Shown here: positions 11,268 through 20,604 of the stretch, in pieces | How positions within the stretch are numbered: position 1 is the first letter of the stretch | Layout: every line of letters begins with the position of its first letter | NCBI RefSeq assembly: GCF_016920785.2 | Contig: NW_024609857.1 | Location: 74,274,252 to 74,338,251, forward strand | Length of the DNA stretch: 64,000 nt | Direction: 5' to 3' | DNA from: Ixodes scapularis | Taxonomy: Eukaryota > Arthropoda > Arachnida > Ixodida > Ixodidae | The notes under the pieces: model-generated | What the model was told of the DNA's origin: nothing | The model's database searches: none | What the model saw: only the letters and a program-made list of their open reading frames with translations | Position numbers and translations under genes: made by a program

Positions 11268-12366
11268 AAAGCCGCTTACAACTCCCTGTAACGCCGAATT
11301 AGAGCGCAGCTCTTGAGGAGGAGGAGGGAAGGGCACTGGGGGGGGGGGGTTAAACTAACCAGGGGGGGGGGTCACGTTACCTTGGGGGTCACGTGACCCC
11401 CAATGCCGATGATGTCATCACTGACGTCACTGATGACGTCATCAGTGACGATGACGATGCGGGTACCGATGACGTCATCAGTGACGTCACTGATGACTTC
11501 ACCAGTGATGATGACGATGACGATGCGAATGTCGGTGACGTCATCAGTGACGTCGCTGATGACGTCATCAGTGATGATGACGATGCGGATGCCGGTGACG
11601 ACATCAGTGACGTCACTGATGACGTCATCAGTGATGATGACGATGACAATGCGGATGTCGGTGACGTCATCAGTGATGATGACGATGACGATGTGGATGC
11701 CGGTGACGTCATCAGTGATGATGACGATGACGATGTGGATGCCGGTGACGTCATCAGTGATGATGACGATGACGATGTGGATGCCGGTGACGTCATCAGT
11801 GATGATGACGATGCGGATGCCGGTGACGTCATCAGTGATGATGACGATGACGATGTGGATGCCGGTGACGTCATCAGTGATGATGACGATGACGATGTGG
11901 ATGCCGGTGACGTCATCAGTGATGATGACGATGACGATGCGGATGCCGGTGACGTCATCAGTGATGACGATGACGATGAGGATGCCGGTAACGTCATCAG
12001 TGATGATGACGATGACGATGTGGATGCCGGTGACGTCATCAGTGATGATGACGATGACGATGTGGATGCCGGTGACGTCATCAGTGACGATGACGTCATC
12101 GGGGGGTCACGCGACATCGGCGGGGGTCACGTGACCTCGAGGAGGGGGCCACGTGACCTCAGGGGAGTCACGTGACTTCGGGGGGTCACGTGACCCCCCA
12201 CGAGGTCACGTGACCTTGGTGGGGGGCTCGCGCGGTGCATTATGGGACATTTCCCATGATGCACCGCGCGGTTACGCCGACGCCGACGGCGACGGCGACG
12301 GCGACGCCGACGCCGACGGCGACGCCGCTCAAGCCGGAAACGGGCCCCTAAGAGCTGCGCTCTAAA
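11268..12366. mobile_element. A-family element with 42-bp minisatellite core
   Basis: The left end carries TTAGAGCGCAGCTCTTGAGG and the right end CCTAAGAGCTGCGCTCTAAA, a 15-bp perfect inverted repeat (TAGAGCGCAGCTCTT). Related copies lie at 36630-37880, 37250-37458 and 58185-58831. The interior here is a minisatellite plus CACGTG palindromes (12110-12215) and GACGCC/GACGGC repeats (12280-12330). The type of transposon is unknown. Confidence 0.65.
11400..12112. repeat. Minisatellite of ~42 bp containing TGACGTCA
   Basis: A unit built from GTGACGTCATCAGTGATGAT and GACGATGTGGATGCCG is repeated more than ten times, with shorter variant units. Its length is a multiple of three, so four long frames (two + and the minus frame among them) stay open and give Asp-rich, Met/Thr-rich or Ser-rich repeats. 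These frames are artefacts of the period. The palindrome TGACGTCA is the CREB/ATF consensus site; whether it is bound here is unknown. Confidence 0.8.
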
Positions 12367-12407
12367 ACAGATCAAGGGAGTGATATAGTTCACAGGCGGA
12401 GTACCTT

Positions 12408-12788
12408 TCAGGAAGGCTTCCGCGAAAGCCTCAATATATTCTCTAGTGGGCTGTTTAGGTCACCAGCCCAGTTTGCCAAGAAAGGTCTGAGGAGTTTTCT
12501 GAGAAAGAGCTCGCAGAGCTCTTCGCTGTGGTAGGGGTCTCGGCAGTTAACACACCACATCAGCGGGCAGTCCATAAGGTGCGAAAGCACAGCGCTCGAG
12601 AGGACCTTGCAAATCCTTCCACAACCACGAATCTCTGCCGACTGTAGAGCCCTCTCGACAAAGGCGCAGACGAGCTTGCACAGCCAGACAGCTTCAGGTC
12701 GTGGATAGCTGAGTCCTCCTTGGTCAAGGCTAAACATGGACTGATATGCTCCGTCATGTGATGCATTTCGCTTAAGTTGCGCTTGCAT
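12408..12788 (-). pseudogene. Possible transposase C-terminal fragment (P-element/THAP9-like?)
   Basis: A 126-codon minus-strand frame contains GGLSYPRPEAVWLCKLV followed by Cys/His-spaced helices and ends LLRPFLANWAGDLN. The layout recalls the C-terminal region of P-element/THAP9-like transposases, where a GGL-YP motif precedes helical Cys/His-rich segments. No catalytic acidic residues are in this piece, and no THAP domain or upstream exon was found next to it. It abuts an A-family element at 12366. The family call is tentative; another transposon class or a captured host exon is possible. Confidence 0.35.
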
Positions 12789-12839
12789 TCATGAGACGTC
12801 ACCTGCAAAGTTTAGCGGATTCTACACATTAGCCTTCCT

Positions 12840-13316
12840 TGCTTTCACTGAGAAATTCTTATTGCTTTGCTAGGTTCAATGTTTCAGCTAATTACTTTGA
12901 AATTACGACAATTTCTACAAATAAAAATGGTCACCTTTTGTTCGCAAACGAAGGCCAAGTAGCCAGCCATGTAAGTCAGCGGTGCGAACTCAAGTTCGGA
13001 GGAGACTTTATTGTACTTCATCAACTGCAGGATTTTCTGTTTCACGAGTGGAGTTGGCACATTTCATCGCCGTCTGGCACTCAGAGCAAGAACGCGCATT
13101 TACATTTCCGGCAGCTTCCAAAATGCCAACACAAACCACACACACGAGCGCAGAGTGACGCTACGATATTTTCGCCGAGCACAGCGGTGCATAGGTGGGG
13201 GGAAAGCGAGTTTTGCTGCCTTCTGCAACAGCGGCAGCGCCTAGGTATCGGTGAAGCTAATGACAGGCAGATATTTTATCTGGGTAGCGGAGCAAGAGCG
13301 CGTCGGGCGCCTTCTC
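12840..13316. other. Unidentified; open frame on + strand at 12839-13474
   Basis: A plus-strand frame stays open for 211 codons but runs into the MITE at 13319-13484. Its product has no motif I recognise. I do not support it as a gene. Confidence 0.3.
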
Positions 13317-13318
13317 TA

Positions 13319-13484
13319 TACTCCGTTTCACCTTATGTTGTACCGCAGCGAAGGCTGGAAGCGCAAGCTCATAGCGTTGACAGGTGCTCTTACTGTACGA
13401 GAGCTTGTGCCGCCGAGATCTGCCCCAGAGCAAGGAGCTCGCGCTTACAGCCTTTTCTGCGGTACACTGGGTGAAACAGAGCAT
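13319..13484. mobile_element. CTCCGTTTCACC-ended MITE, copy 1
   Basis: It starts CTCCGTTTCACCTTATGTTG and ends with the inverted version (CACTGGGTGAAACAGAG). TA flanks both ends, suggesting a Tc1/mariner-derived element. A second copy at 34775-34942 matches along its length. Confidence 0.7.
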
Positions 13485-13889
13485 AGCTTTCAGCTCACAA
13501 GACCGCTCACCGATGTGCAGCGCCCCCACGGAAAATTGGAGAACTTCTCCTCTCACGCGCGTTCTTTTGTTTTCGGAAAGACATCGGCAGGCCGCACCAA
13601 CAGGGGGGATCGAGTGGCCGTGGCACGGGCACCCATATGATGGGGCCACGGCCACACCGGGTCAGCGCTCGCTGTCTTACGGCTTGGACTGTGAGGCATG
13701 CCAGAACCTATGGTTGCAATATGCCACTGACACATAGTTGGCTGGAAGCGCCACTGGGTGACCAGGAGCTGCGCCGCAACGCGGCAGTGGGGTGCGGGAA
13801 CAACTACAAAGAAACAAGGGTTGCCAAAACTGAATTTAAAACACAAATCTAACAGTGTATCCATAATTTCTTTATTTCGTGCTAATACA

Positions 13890-13960
13890 CGCACACACAC
13901 ACATACACACAGAGACACACATATATATATATATATATATCTGTGTGTGTGTGTGTGCGC
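13890..13960. repeat. Compound (AC)/(AT)/(GT) microsatellite
   Basis: ACACAC-rich sequence, then an AT run, then GTGTGT and GCGC runs. This mirrored arrangement can form a hairpin. Confidence 0.85.
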
Positions 13961-16683
13961 GCGCGCCCGCAGGGTGCTTTTTAAGCTTTAGAGATTTGTT
14001 TAAACAAAGACGTGAAAGCTCTTATGCGGTTTGTGCAGATGAGAATTATACGGCCAGGGGAAGATTATGTGGGTTGCTAATCTTTGCGATAAGTCGACTA
14101 ATTCTTTTAAAATACGTTAAATAACTTCTTAATTGGTGAAAATAGACATAGCATTTTAATTAGAAACTTACTGAGCGTCATCGCAAACTGGAAGTTCTCG
14201 ATATCTCGGGGACAGCGACAGCCCCGATTTCAAGGTTGCACTCCCCCCCCTTGCGAATGCTTTTACTTGAGCTCACCCCTCAGTATTCAATGCGAAGCTG
14301 GTGGACACGAAAGCACGGCATGGGAAAAGCTCTCTATCGATCGCATACAAAGTCAAGGCTGCAATCTCCGCGCTGCCTCACGACCCATCGAGAGAATACT
14401 GCGATCTCCACTTTCCGCACCTCCGAAGCGAATAAACAGCTCGACCATTCAGTTTCTGATGCAAAAGCCAAGTCTCATCACGGCATCACAAAAACACCGC
14501 TTCGTTCGAGTCACTGCCTGCCGGAAGCGAGGAGAGTCGGCTGTCAAAAGCATACGTGACCGCCCCGAGCGTTCCCGTTCTCCCCACCGGCTGTAATAAG
14601 CCGTGCCCGTTGGCTTCGCTCGCAGTTCGCAGCACTGACGTCCGCGTCTGCGAAAAGAAAAACAAAAACACCGTCGCCCTTCGACAGTGTGTCAACAAAC
14701 TCGGATCGGCACGTGGCACACGTGTCGGGGGCGACCGTGCCGTCAACAAAAACGCCGGCGTGTGGAAATGGCTCGCGGCGGAAGAGGCGAGCGCCGCTAA
14801 TCCCGCCGGCGTCAGTCGGGACCTGGCAGCCGCTGCGTCCGCAGGGCTGGATGTGCGAGTGTGACGCCAACGAAACTCTGCGAGGTCGCTTGGCAGCGGG
14901 CCGTTCCACGCTCTCCTAATCTCCGAGCGGATCTCGGTCGGGGAGGTCCTACACGTGGCGACGCGGCGCACCGGCATATCGACGCAGGTGCTGGAATGGC
15001 AACGTGGAATCCGTCGCCTGTTTTCTGGATTACGTCGAAAAGCCAGTGCTCCACCGAGTTGTTGGGGGGCCGGGGCTGATTTTGTATCTTTCACAATTTC
15101 CAGCGATGAATGCCTGGTGTCGCTCGTCGTCGTTGTGCGTTTGTCACTACGTGCTAAACCACAATTACGTACAAAAACAAAAGTGCGGGATTATAGAGCA
15201 TTTACTGTGCTTGACTGGTTAAGCCGGAGATGCAAACGCATAAAGACGATGAGTGCCGTCAGCGATGCAAGTCCGGCGCAGCTGGATTTTCTCCATCGGA
15301 ACGTATACGTCGTCGGCGGTCCGATCTGGAGTGAAACGAAGTTGTCTTTCGGGATTGTGTCGCCTCCTGGTTTGCAAGTCAGGCAGGCAGTCGCAGAGCC
15401 CGCAGCCTGGGAAACCCCGGAAGTTTGAGCAGAGCGCTATAAATTGTGTAGAGCGGGATCGCGACTGCGGTGCAAGACCGTGCCAGCGGTAGCCCTGTAC
15501 GAAAAGTCCGTATTGTCTTCATATGAACGTATAGACCATTCCATTTAGCGCTCTCTGGGCGGCACCATTTTGTTCGACCACAGCGCCCTCTCCACACATC
15601 CGGGAAGTTCAGCGCGTTCGGCGGGGTAAAACGAGAGAGAGGGCACGCCGCCGCCTCCGCTAGCAGACGACAAACCGGGAGGTTGCCGTTCTCCATCTTT
15701 GGGCTGTATCGGCGGGCTCTACCGAACACCGAACTCTCGCTCGTGGCTGCCGTTGTGAAGTAATTCGCGTTCTTAGAATAGTTGTGGCTACTCCAAAATC
15801 AGCCTATAGCTCTCTGTTGTTCTATTTTGCTAAATGATAAACCAGCATATCTTTTTTTCGTTACTTAAATAGCAGTTGAGTCAGCCGGCAGTACTACCCT
15901 CAACTACTGCGTGTATTGCTGCAGGAGAGCACGTTTTTATTTATTATTTCAGACTTCCACTCATGGTCGCTAAAGGCCTACACCAGTACGAACTTTTGTA
16001 TAGTAAAAAAGGTACAGCAACCGGCTTTTCTTTTCGCCAAAGAGACCGGCCAATCTGACACAGTTTTCCCTATTTTTGTTTTTTATTTGCACGCAGGTAA
16101 CAGTGCAATTGGACCCTGTGAGTCTTTTTATCTAGCATAGTATTATACGATAACTGGCATACCAAAATCTGCGCATCTGCGCTTGAAAGTTCCAAAATGA
16201 CGTGATTTTAAACAGAGTTTGCACGCCAGCCGGACGCTAGCTACAGCCCACTCGGCGGAGCGGGCGAGATACGGGGTGAGAGGGGGAGTGCATCTTTTTC
16301 TCTTTTACCCTCTCTGCTATGACCGTAATGGAACGGTCTATACCGTCGCCCATACGCGCTTTTTGTGCGGACTCGGAAAATCGGAAATCGTGCGGGTTAA
16401 TATTTATCGGTTCGATTCATATATATATATATGCAGCCATAGGAATGTCCCCAGATATGAAATTCAAAACAATTATAAGCGTACATTTATTTATTACGAA
16501 AATGTATCGATGAATTTTTGAAGAGGTTATTCCTTTCAACTTCTAACCTGGAAAAAGGAACAGCCTACTTAAAGTTCTTGAGGCCAGGTAAAAAGAAAAA
16601 AATAGAGAAAAAAAAGAGGGCTGATGCTCCGAACCTTGTTGGTCATTTCATAAAATATGCTTAGTATTATATGAAAAACCAGT
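13961..16683. other. No recognised gene; GC-rich patch at 14,230-15,500
   Basis: Between 14,230 and 15,500 the DNA is CpG-rich and several frames are open on both strands (for example minus 15094-14486 and plus 14955-15428). No domain, signal peptide or convincing exon boundary was recognised. CpG-rich DNA of this kind could be a promoter or first exon, but there is no direct support. The rest, to 16,683, is AT-rich and empty as far as I can see. Confidence 0.4.
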
Positions 16684-16874
16684 GAGTGCGCAGGCGAGCT
16701 GGTGAATGTTGATCATGATGTAGAAAACCTGAGACTGTGGTAAAAGCAGGGAAACGCTGTCGAAGAAAAGCGGGGGAAAAGAACGTCTCAATTGAGACCT
16801 TCTTTCCCCTGTCTTTCTTCTTCGACCAAGGTCCCCAGCTTTTACCGCAGTCTCGGGTATTCTACATCATGATA
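16684..16874. mobile_element. Snap-back element, copy 1
   Basis: A leader GCAGGCGAGCTGGTG is followed by a long imperfect palindrome from 16,713 to 16,872. The left arm begins CATGATGTAGAAAACCTGAG, the centre is GTCTCAATTGAGAC, and the right arm ends TTCTACATCATG. Elements with a related leader occur at 37,075 and 54,222 (minus). Confidence 0.6.
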
Positions 16875-17317
16875 GTATTATATGTTTAAAAGGTTGCGTT
16901 ATCGCTTAGATAAATTTCACTTTGTACGAATTAAAGTAAAATTAAATTCCTTTTTATATCTAAACATGAGGTGTACATCGCTGCTGGGCGGTTCTGACAC
17001 CGCCCTGACATCTCCGTGGCCTCTGTTAGGCCCAGTGTTCGATACTATGGAATGGAAAGAAAACGGAAACATTCCTTTCATATGCCTGACCCGCTAGTAA
17101 TGCGCACAAAAGTTATCGTGCACTACTAACTACTAATCTGAAAAAAAAAAAATCCATCAAAATTCGTACGTCGAAATATTTGCAATGTCTCTTGTCCAAA
17201 AAATGCTGGCAGTAATGTATACTTTTAATTACTCGAGAATCAAGGAGAATGATGGGAACGTAGGCACATGCGCTGCACGCGCTCGCCTTATGCTTATAAA
17301 GGATACAAACAAAATCA

Positions 17318-17659
17318 TTAAAAGAAGGCATTTATGAACGCGTGTGCAAAGTGCGAGTTGTTGATTTTGCGCTGGAACAATAACTGCTGGCTGCGCAGAC
17401 GCCAAAACGCGCAGTTAAAACAGCGCCCGGTTTGTCCAATATAAACTTTTCCACACCTTAATGGAATTTCATAGACAACATTGGTCACACATTCAGTGTA
17501 CTGTACAGCATGCTTTTTTGAACAAAGTGCTTTTTTCTGCCGTGTAAGCATCGAACAGATTTTGGAGGGCTTGCAAGGGGCTGAAAAAACAACATTTACA
17601 TCGTATCTACTAGCTATCTTTTTAATGTTGTGAGACACTTTATGCCAATAAGGAATCAC
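17318..17659 (-). pseudogene. Penelope-like element: GIY-YIG endonuclease fragment
   Basis: The minus frame holds VVYEIPLRCGKVYIGQTGRC, with the Y and YIG spacing of GIY-YIG nucleases as found at the C-terminus of Penelope-like (PLE) retroelement polyproteins. The sequence after it is diverged, lacking the expected His/Cys-rich tail, and ends at a stop. Together with the reverse-transcriptase frame upstream (18438-17788) it forms one degenerate PLE on the minus strand. Stops and frameshifts between 17,660 and 17,787 make it non-functional. Confidence 0.75.
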
Positions 17660-17787
17660 ATGTACACGTCTTTTAACTTTATTTGTCTGGCCGCCCCCTT
17701 GTAAGTTAGTTCTTTTTATTTTTTGAAGTAGGCTCTCACAGCAGCTCGAAATTAGGTTAGGTGGGTACCCTACGTTTTTTAGCCTTT

Positions 17788-18400
17788 TTACTTGCTGACC
17801 AAAGCTGATGTCCCTCTGATGTTTGCAACTTTTTGAAAGAGCTGCCTGAAGAATGTTAACGCGATTCCTCTCTTGACCAGTTTGGAATGTGCACTTTTGT
17901 AAGAAACAAGGCTCTTCTTAGAACGCGGGCTATACCTCCAACAAACATGGTCGTTGGAAAACATGACCATAAGGTCCAAAAACCGAATGCAGTTCAGCAC
18001 GGGCATTTCCCATGTAAACTTAAGTCCACCTGACGCTTCTTTAAAAGCTTTAACCATCCCCGCAACAACCTCATCTAAACCCAAATGTGTGTCTAAAATT
18101 ACAAGATAATCGTCAACATATCTAAAGACTTTAACTACATGCAATTCAGGTAGGCATTCCAAAATGCGTCTGTCCAATGACGCTAAAAATATGTTACATA
18201 AAACAGGGGCAACCGACGAGCCAATACAAACACCAGATTTCTGTACAAAGAAACGCTCATTGTAACTGACGGCAGTGGACTGGAGGTAGAAGACCAACAA
18301 CTCTAAAAAATGTTCGCTACTAACGCCCGCGACACTTTGAAAGTTTACCTCTCCCGACTCGTCTATCTGTTTTAACGATAGGGCACGCGAGCATAATCTT
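17788..18400 (-). pseudogene. Penelope-like element: reverse transcriptase fragment
   Basis: The frame carries a palm-like block with GVCIGSSVAPVLCNIFLA and FRYVDDYLVI, matching motifs B and C of PLE reverse transcriptases. YVDD supplies two of the catalytic aspartates. Motif A and the fingers are missing at the 5' side, where the copy is cut at an inversion junction near 18,400. The frame ends at a stop at 17,788, before the endonuclease. Confidence 0.8.
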
Positions 18401-18790
18401 TCTGTGCAGAACAACGCGGGGGGACACCTGGCAGACAACTGCAGGCGATGTGCTGACTGTAAGCCTCTTTTGGCTGAAACAAAGTTTTTAAAGAAATCAA
18501 AAGATAAGACCGAGAGAGAGATTATAGAGGCGTTTTATATCAAAAAGAAAGATGACAAATGCGTTAGCACGCCTTCTCTCTTTTTGCTTCAGAAAGAACT
18601 AATGTTTCTAGATAGCTGCTTGTGAGAGTGGTGATTGGTTGCAGTGTGGGTTTGGCATACGATCTTGTGTATAAAAGTGACAGTGTTGTTTCTAATAAAA
18701 TCAGTTGTGAGTTAGCGCCCGTCCTGTCGTCTTCGTGTCTTCATTGTCCTTGTTGTGTTGCGCTTTTTAGCCTTTTAAGTTCATGTCGAG
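18401..18790 (+). pseudogene. Penelope-like element: C-terminal tail and 3' UTR, inverted
   Basis: A plus-strand frame ending at 18,625 contains HLADNCRRCADCKPL and a Ser-Thr-Pro-Ser-Leu tail typical of the part of PLE proteins after the GIY-YIG motif. It is followed by AATAAAATCAG and GCGCCCGTCCTGTCGTCTTC, a 3'-end type shared with the PLE copies ending at ~53,285 and ~62,060. It lies head-to-head with the minus-strand PLE and supplies the segment that copy lacks. Confidence 0.65.
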
Positions 18791-19285
18791 CGTGCAATTC
18801 AGCGAATGAAGTTGTTCCGAATTCTTTGGGACAATTTCAGCGCAGACCTCCTTCCGCAAATCAATGATGTTGTCGTCATCATTGCAGGTCTCGTGAACCT
18901 CTAAAAGCCGTCGTTCAGCAAAGACAAATTTTTAACAGCTAATACGTTGCTGGACAGGACACCATAGCGTTTTATTTAGCTGCCTGTTTAAATGTTGCAG
19001 TTAATCTGTAGATCACTTAATGGGCAGTTTAAACATGGCATCCCACTGTCGCTTGTGAACAATAAGTGTTCTCTGTAGCAGGGTAGGAAGAAAATAGTAT
19101 TGTTCGGTCACAGACTGTCACTAGCTAAGAATTTCCTTGTTAACTTCGTGCAAGGTACTCTTCTCCTGTGTCACATTGGAGAAAGGTTTTCAAAGCACAG
19201 AAATGAGTCAATATTTCTAGCTCGTGCATTGAGACGAACAAGCCTTGACATTCAACACCATTGTAAGATATGTTTCTATGCCAAT
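18791..19285. other. Intergenic / possible 3' UTR of the minus-strand locus
   Basis: No frame of note. On the minus strand AATAAA occurs near 18,977, about 300 bases beyond the stop of the YqaJ-like exon, and could be its polyadenylation signal. Confidence 0.35.
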
Positions 19286-20126
19286 TTAATTTTGCAAATT
19301 CGATGTCATGCGTGCTGTAATAAATGAATGTATCACCACTTGCTTGTTGCCATTCTTTTGTTTATTCGCTGGGTTCAAATGCCTATCTAATGTTATCGCA
19401 CTGGCCTTTTTTGGGCCCCACGACCACAAGTATGAACGTGCCAGATTCTTCAGCCTGTCAAAAATGTACTTGTCGTACAGGGTGTGCACTGCAGCAGAAC
19501 ATTTAAGGAAATGTGCAACATCAAATGGCACGGTAAGTGCCCTCCAGTCCTCTGGACTCTTGTACACGAAAAAGTCGCACACTGGAATATTCGTTATCCC
19601 CATCTGGACCTGAATCTGGGTGTAGAACAGGGGCGTCGGCTTGTCCTTTGAGAAACCGTTCTTCACCGCGTTGAGGCATTTGATTTCTAAGATTCGCTTT
19701 TCACCCTCGCAGCATGCGCAGGTGAAAGTAACGAGCCCATCCACGCTACAACCGATCACAGGAAACTCGTTCCAAATCAAAAGGCCCCTGTCTTCCACAG
19801 TGCATTTGTGGCCCCTCGACTTCACAACTGAGACATACTTGTCCCGCGCAGTACCTTCCATGCTCAGCGCGGGCTGCATTGCGGCAGACTGGTATGTGCT
19901 CGAGCAGAGGACCGCCTTCAACAAAGGCCCCATGTTGTGCGGCATTTGCTCTGTCTCGCACTTCGCTGCTCTTGTTTTGAAGAAATGGCAGACTGTACTT
20001 GTTGCCATGCCTATCCTCTGGCGCAACCAGTCCTCGGATAGCGACTGTTCCCTCGTCCTCTCCTCGATTACCGCACAGACGTCTGCAGAGAAGGTGGCCA
20101 TTATCTCCTCCACAAAAGCATCGAAG
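19286..20126 (-). CDS. YqaJ-like (PD-(D/E)XK) nuclease-domain exon of a SWIM/YqaJ protein
   Basis: The exon encodes about 279 residues. An N-terminal helix has REQSLSEDWLRQRIGMATST, matching the T-x-x-Q...W...R..-(I/M)TAS opening of YqaJ/lambda-exonuclease folds. The catalytic core follows: IGCSVDGLVTF (Asp), RILEIKCLNAV (E-x-K) and YTQIQVQMGI (the Q-x-Q-x-Q helix). All core acidic and Lys residues are present. A good 3' splice site (CTGCTCCCAG on the minus strand) sets the exon start at 20,126; the Harbinger MITE ends 34 bases before it, in the intron. In animals such nuclease domains often follow a SWIM zinc finger, as here with the exons at 24.2-25.5 kb. They are frequently multicopy and transposon-associated. 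The function is unproven. Confidence 0.65.
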
Positions 20127-20160
20127 CTGGGAGCAGCGGTTGTGGCAATCAGCCGCGTAA

Positions 20161-20347
20161 GGGCTCATTCACACTGGAAGCGGATCCGCGTTCGCAAAGC
20201 GGTTGCGAACGCGGTTGTATAAGGGTTCAGTACAATTGCACGCGCACACGATGACATCAAATGCGCGTGCAATTGCACTGGATCTTTATACAACCGCTTT
20301 CGCAACCGCTTCGCGAACGCGGATCCGCTTCCAGTGTGAATGGGAGG
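20161..20347. mobile_element. Palindromic Harbinger-type MITE, copy 3 (most complete)
   Basis: Both arms are near-perfect: ATTCACACTGGAAGCGGATC at the left, its complement at the right, and GATGACATC at the centre. TAA flanks both ends. It sits in the intron only 34 bases upstream of the YqaJ-like exon's splice acceptor. Confidence 0.85.
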
Positions 20348-20604
20348 TAAGTGTGGGCAGTCCGGAGACAGGGAGCTCCTCAGCTGCGGTGGGGGAGGTT
20401 GATATATCTGCAAACACGGAAATAAACAGGAAATGTTGATACATGACACACTATAAAGGTGATAGGAAAGAAATTGGTTGTTGGAATGTAAAAATGAAAC
20501 GCTAGGGAACAGTTCTATGTACTAAACACAATTATGACCAGTCTCATTTCTGCCGTAGTGATTACGTTGAATAAGCCTGGTACTAATATGCGAGTTAATG
20601 TATA

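Noticed and set aside
11389..12175. Long Asp-rich, Met/Thr-rich and Ser-rich open frames of 240-260 codons
   Set aside because: They overlap on both strands and follow from a 42-bp tandem unit with no stop codon in several frames. No start context or splice signals support a gene.
11148..12366. CRISPR-like array
   Set aside because: The repeats are contiguous tandem units without unique spacers, in eukaryotic DNA.
12127..12393. Frame encoding a poly-Arg run
   Set aside because: Produced by GACGCC/GACGGC simple repeats inside the A-family element.
14486..15094. 202-codon minus frame as a protein-coding gene
   Set aside because: Sits in a CpG-rich patch with open frames on both strands and no recognisable domain. 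A promoter or first exon is as likely.
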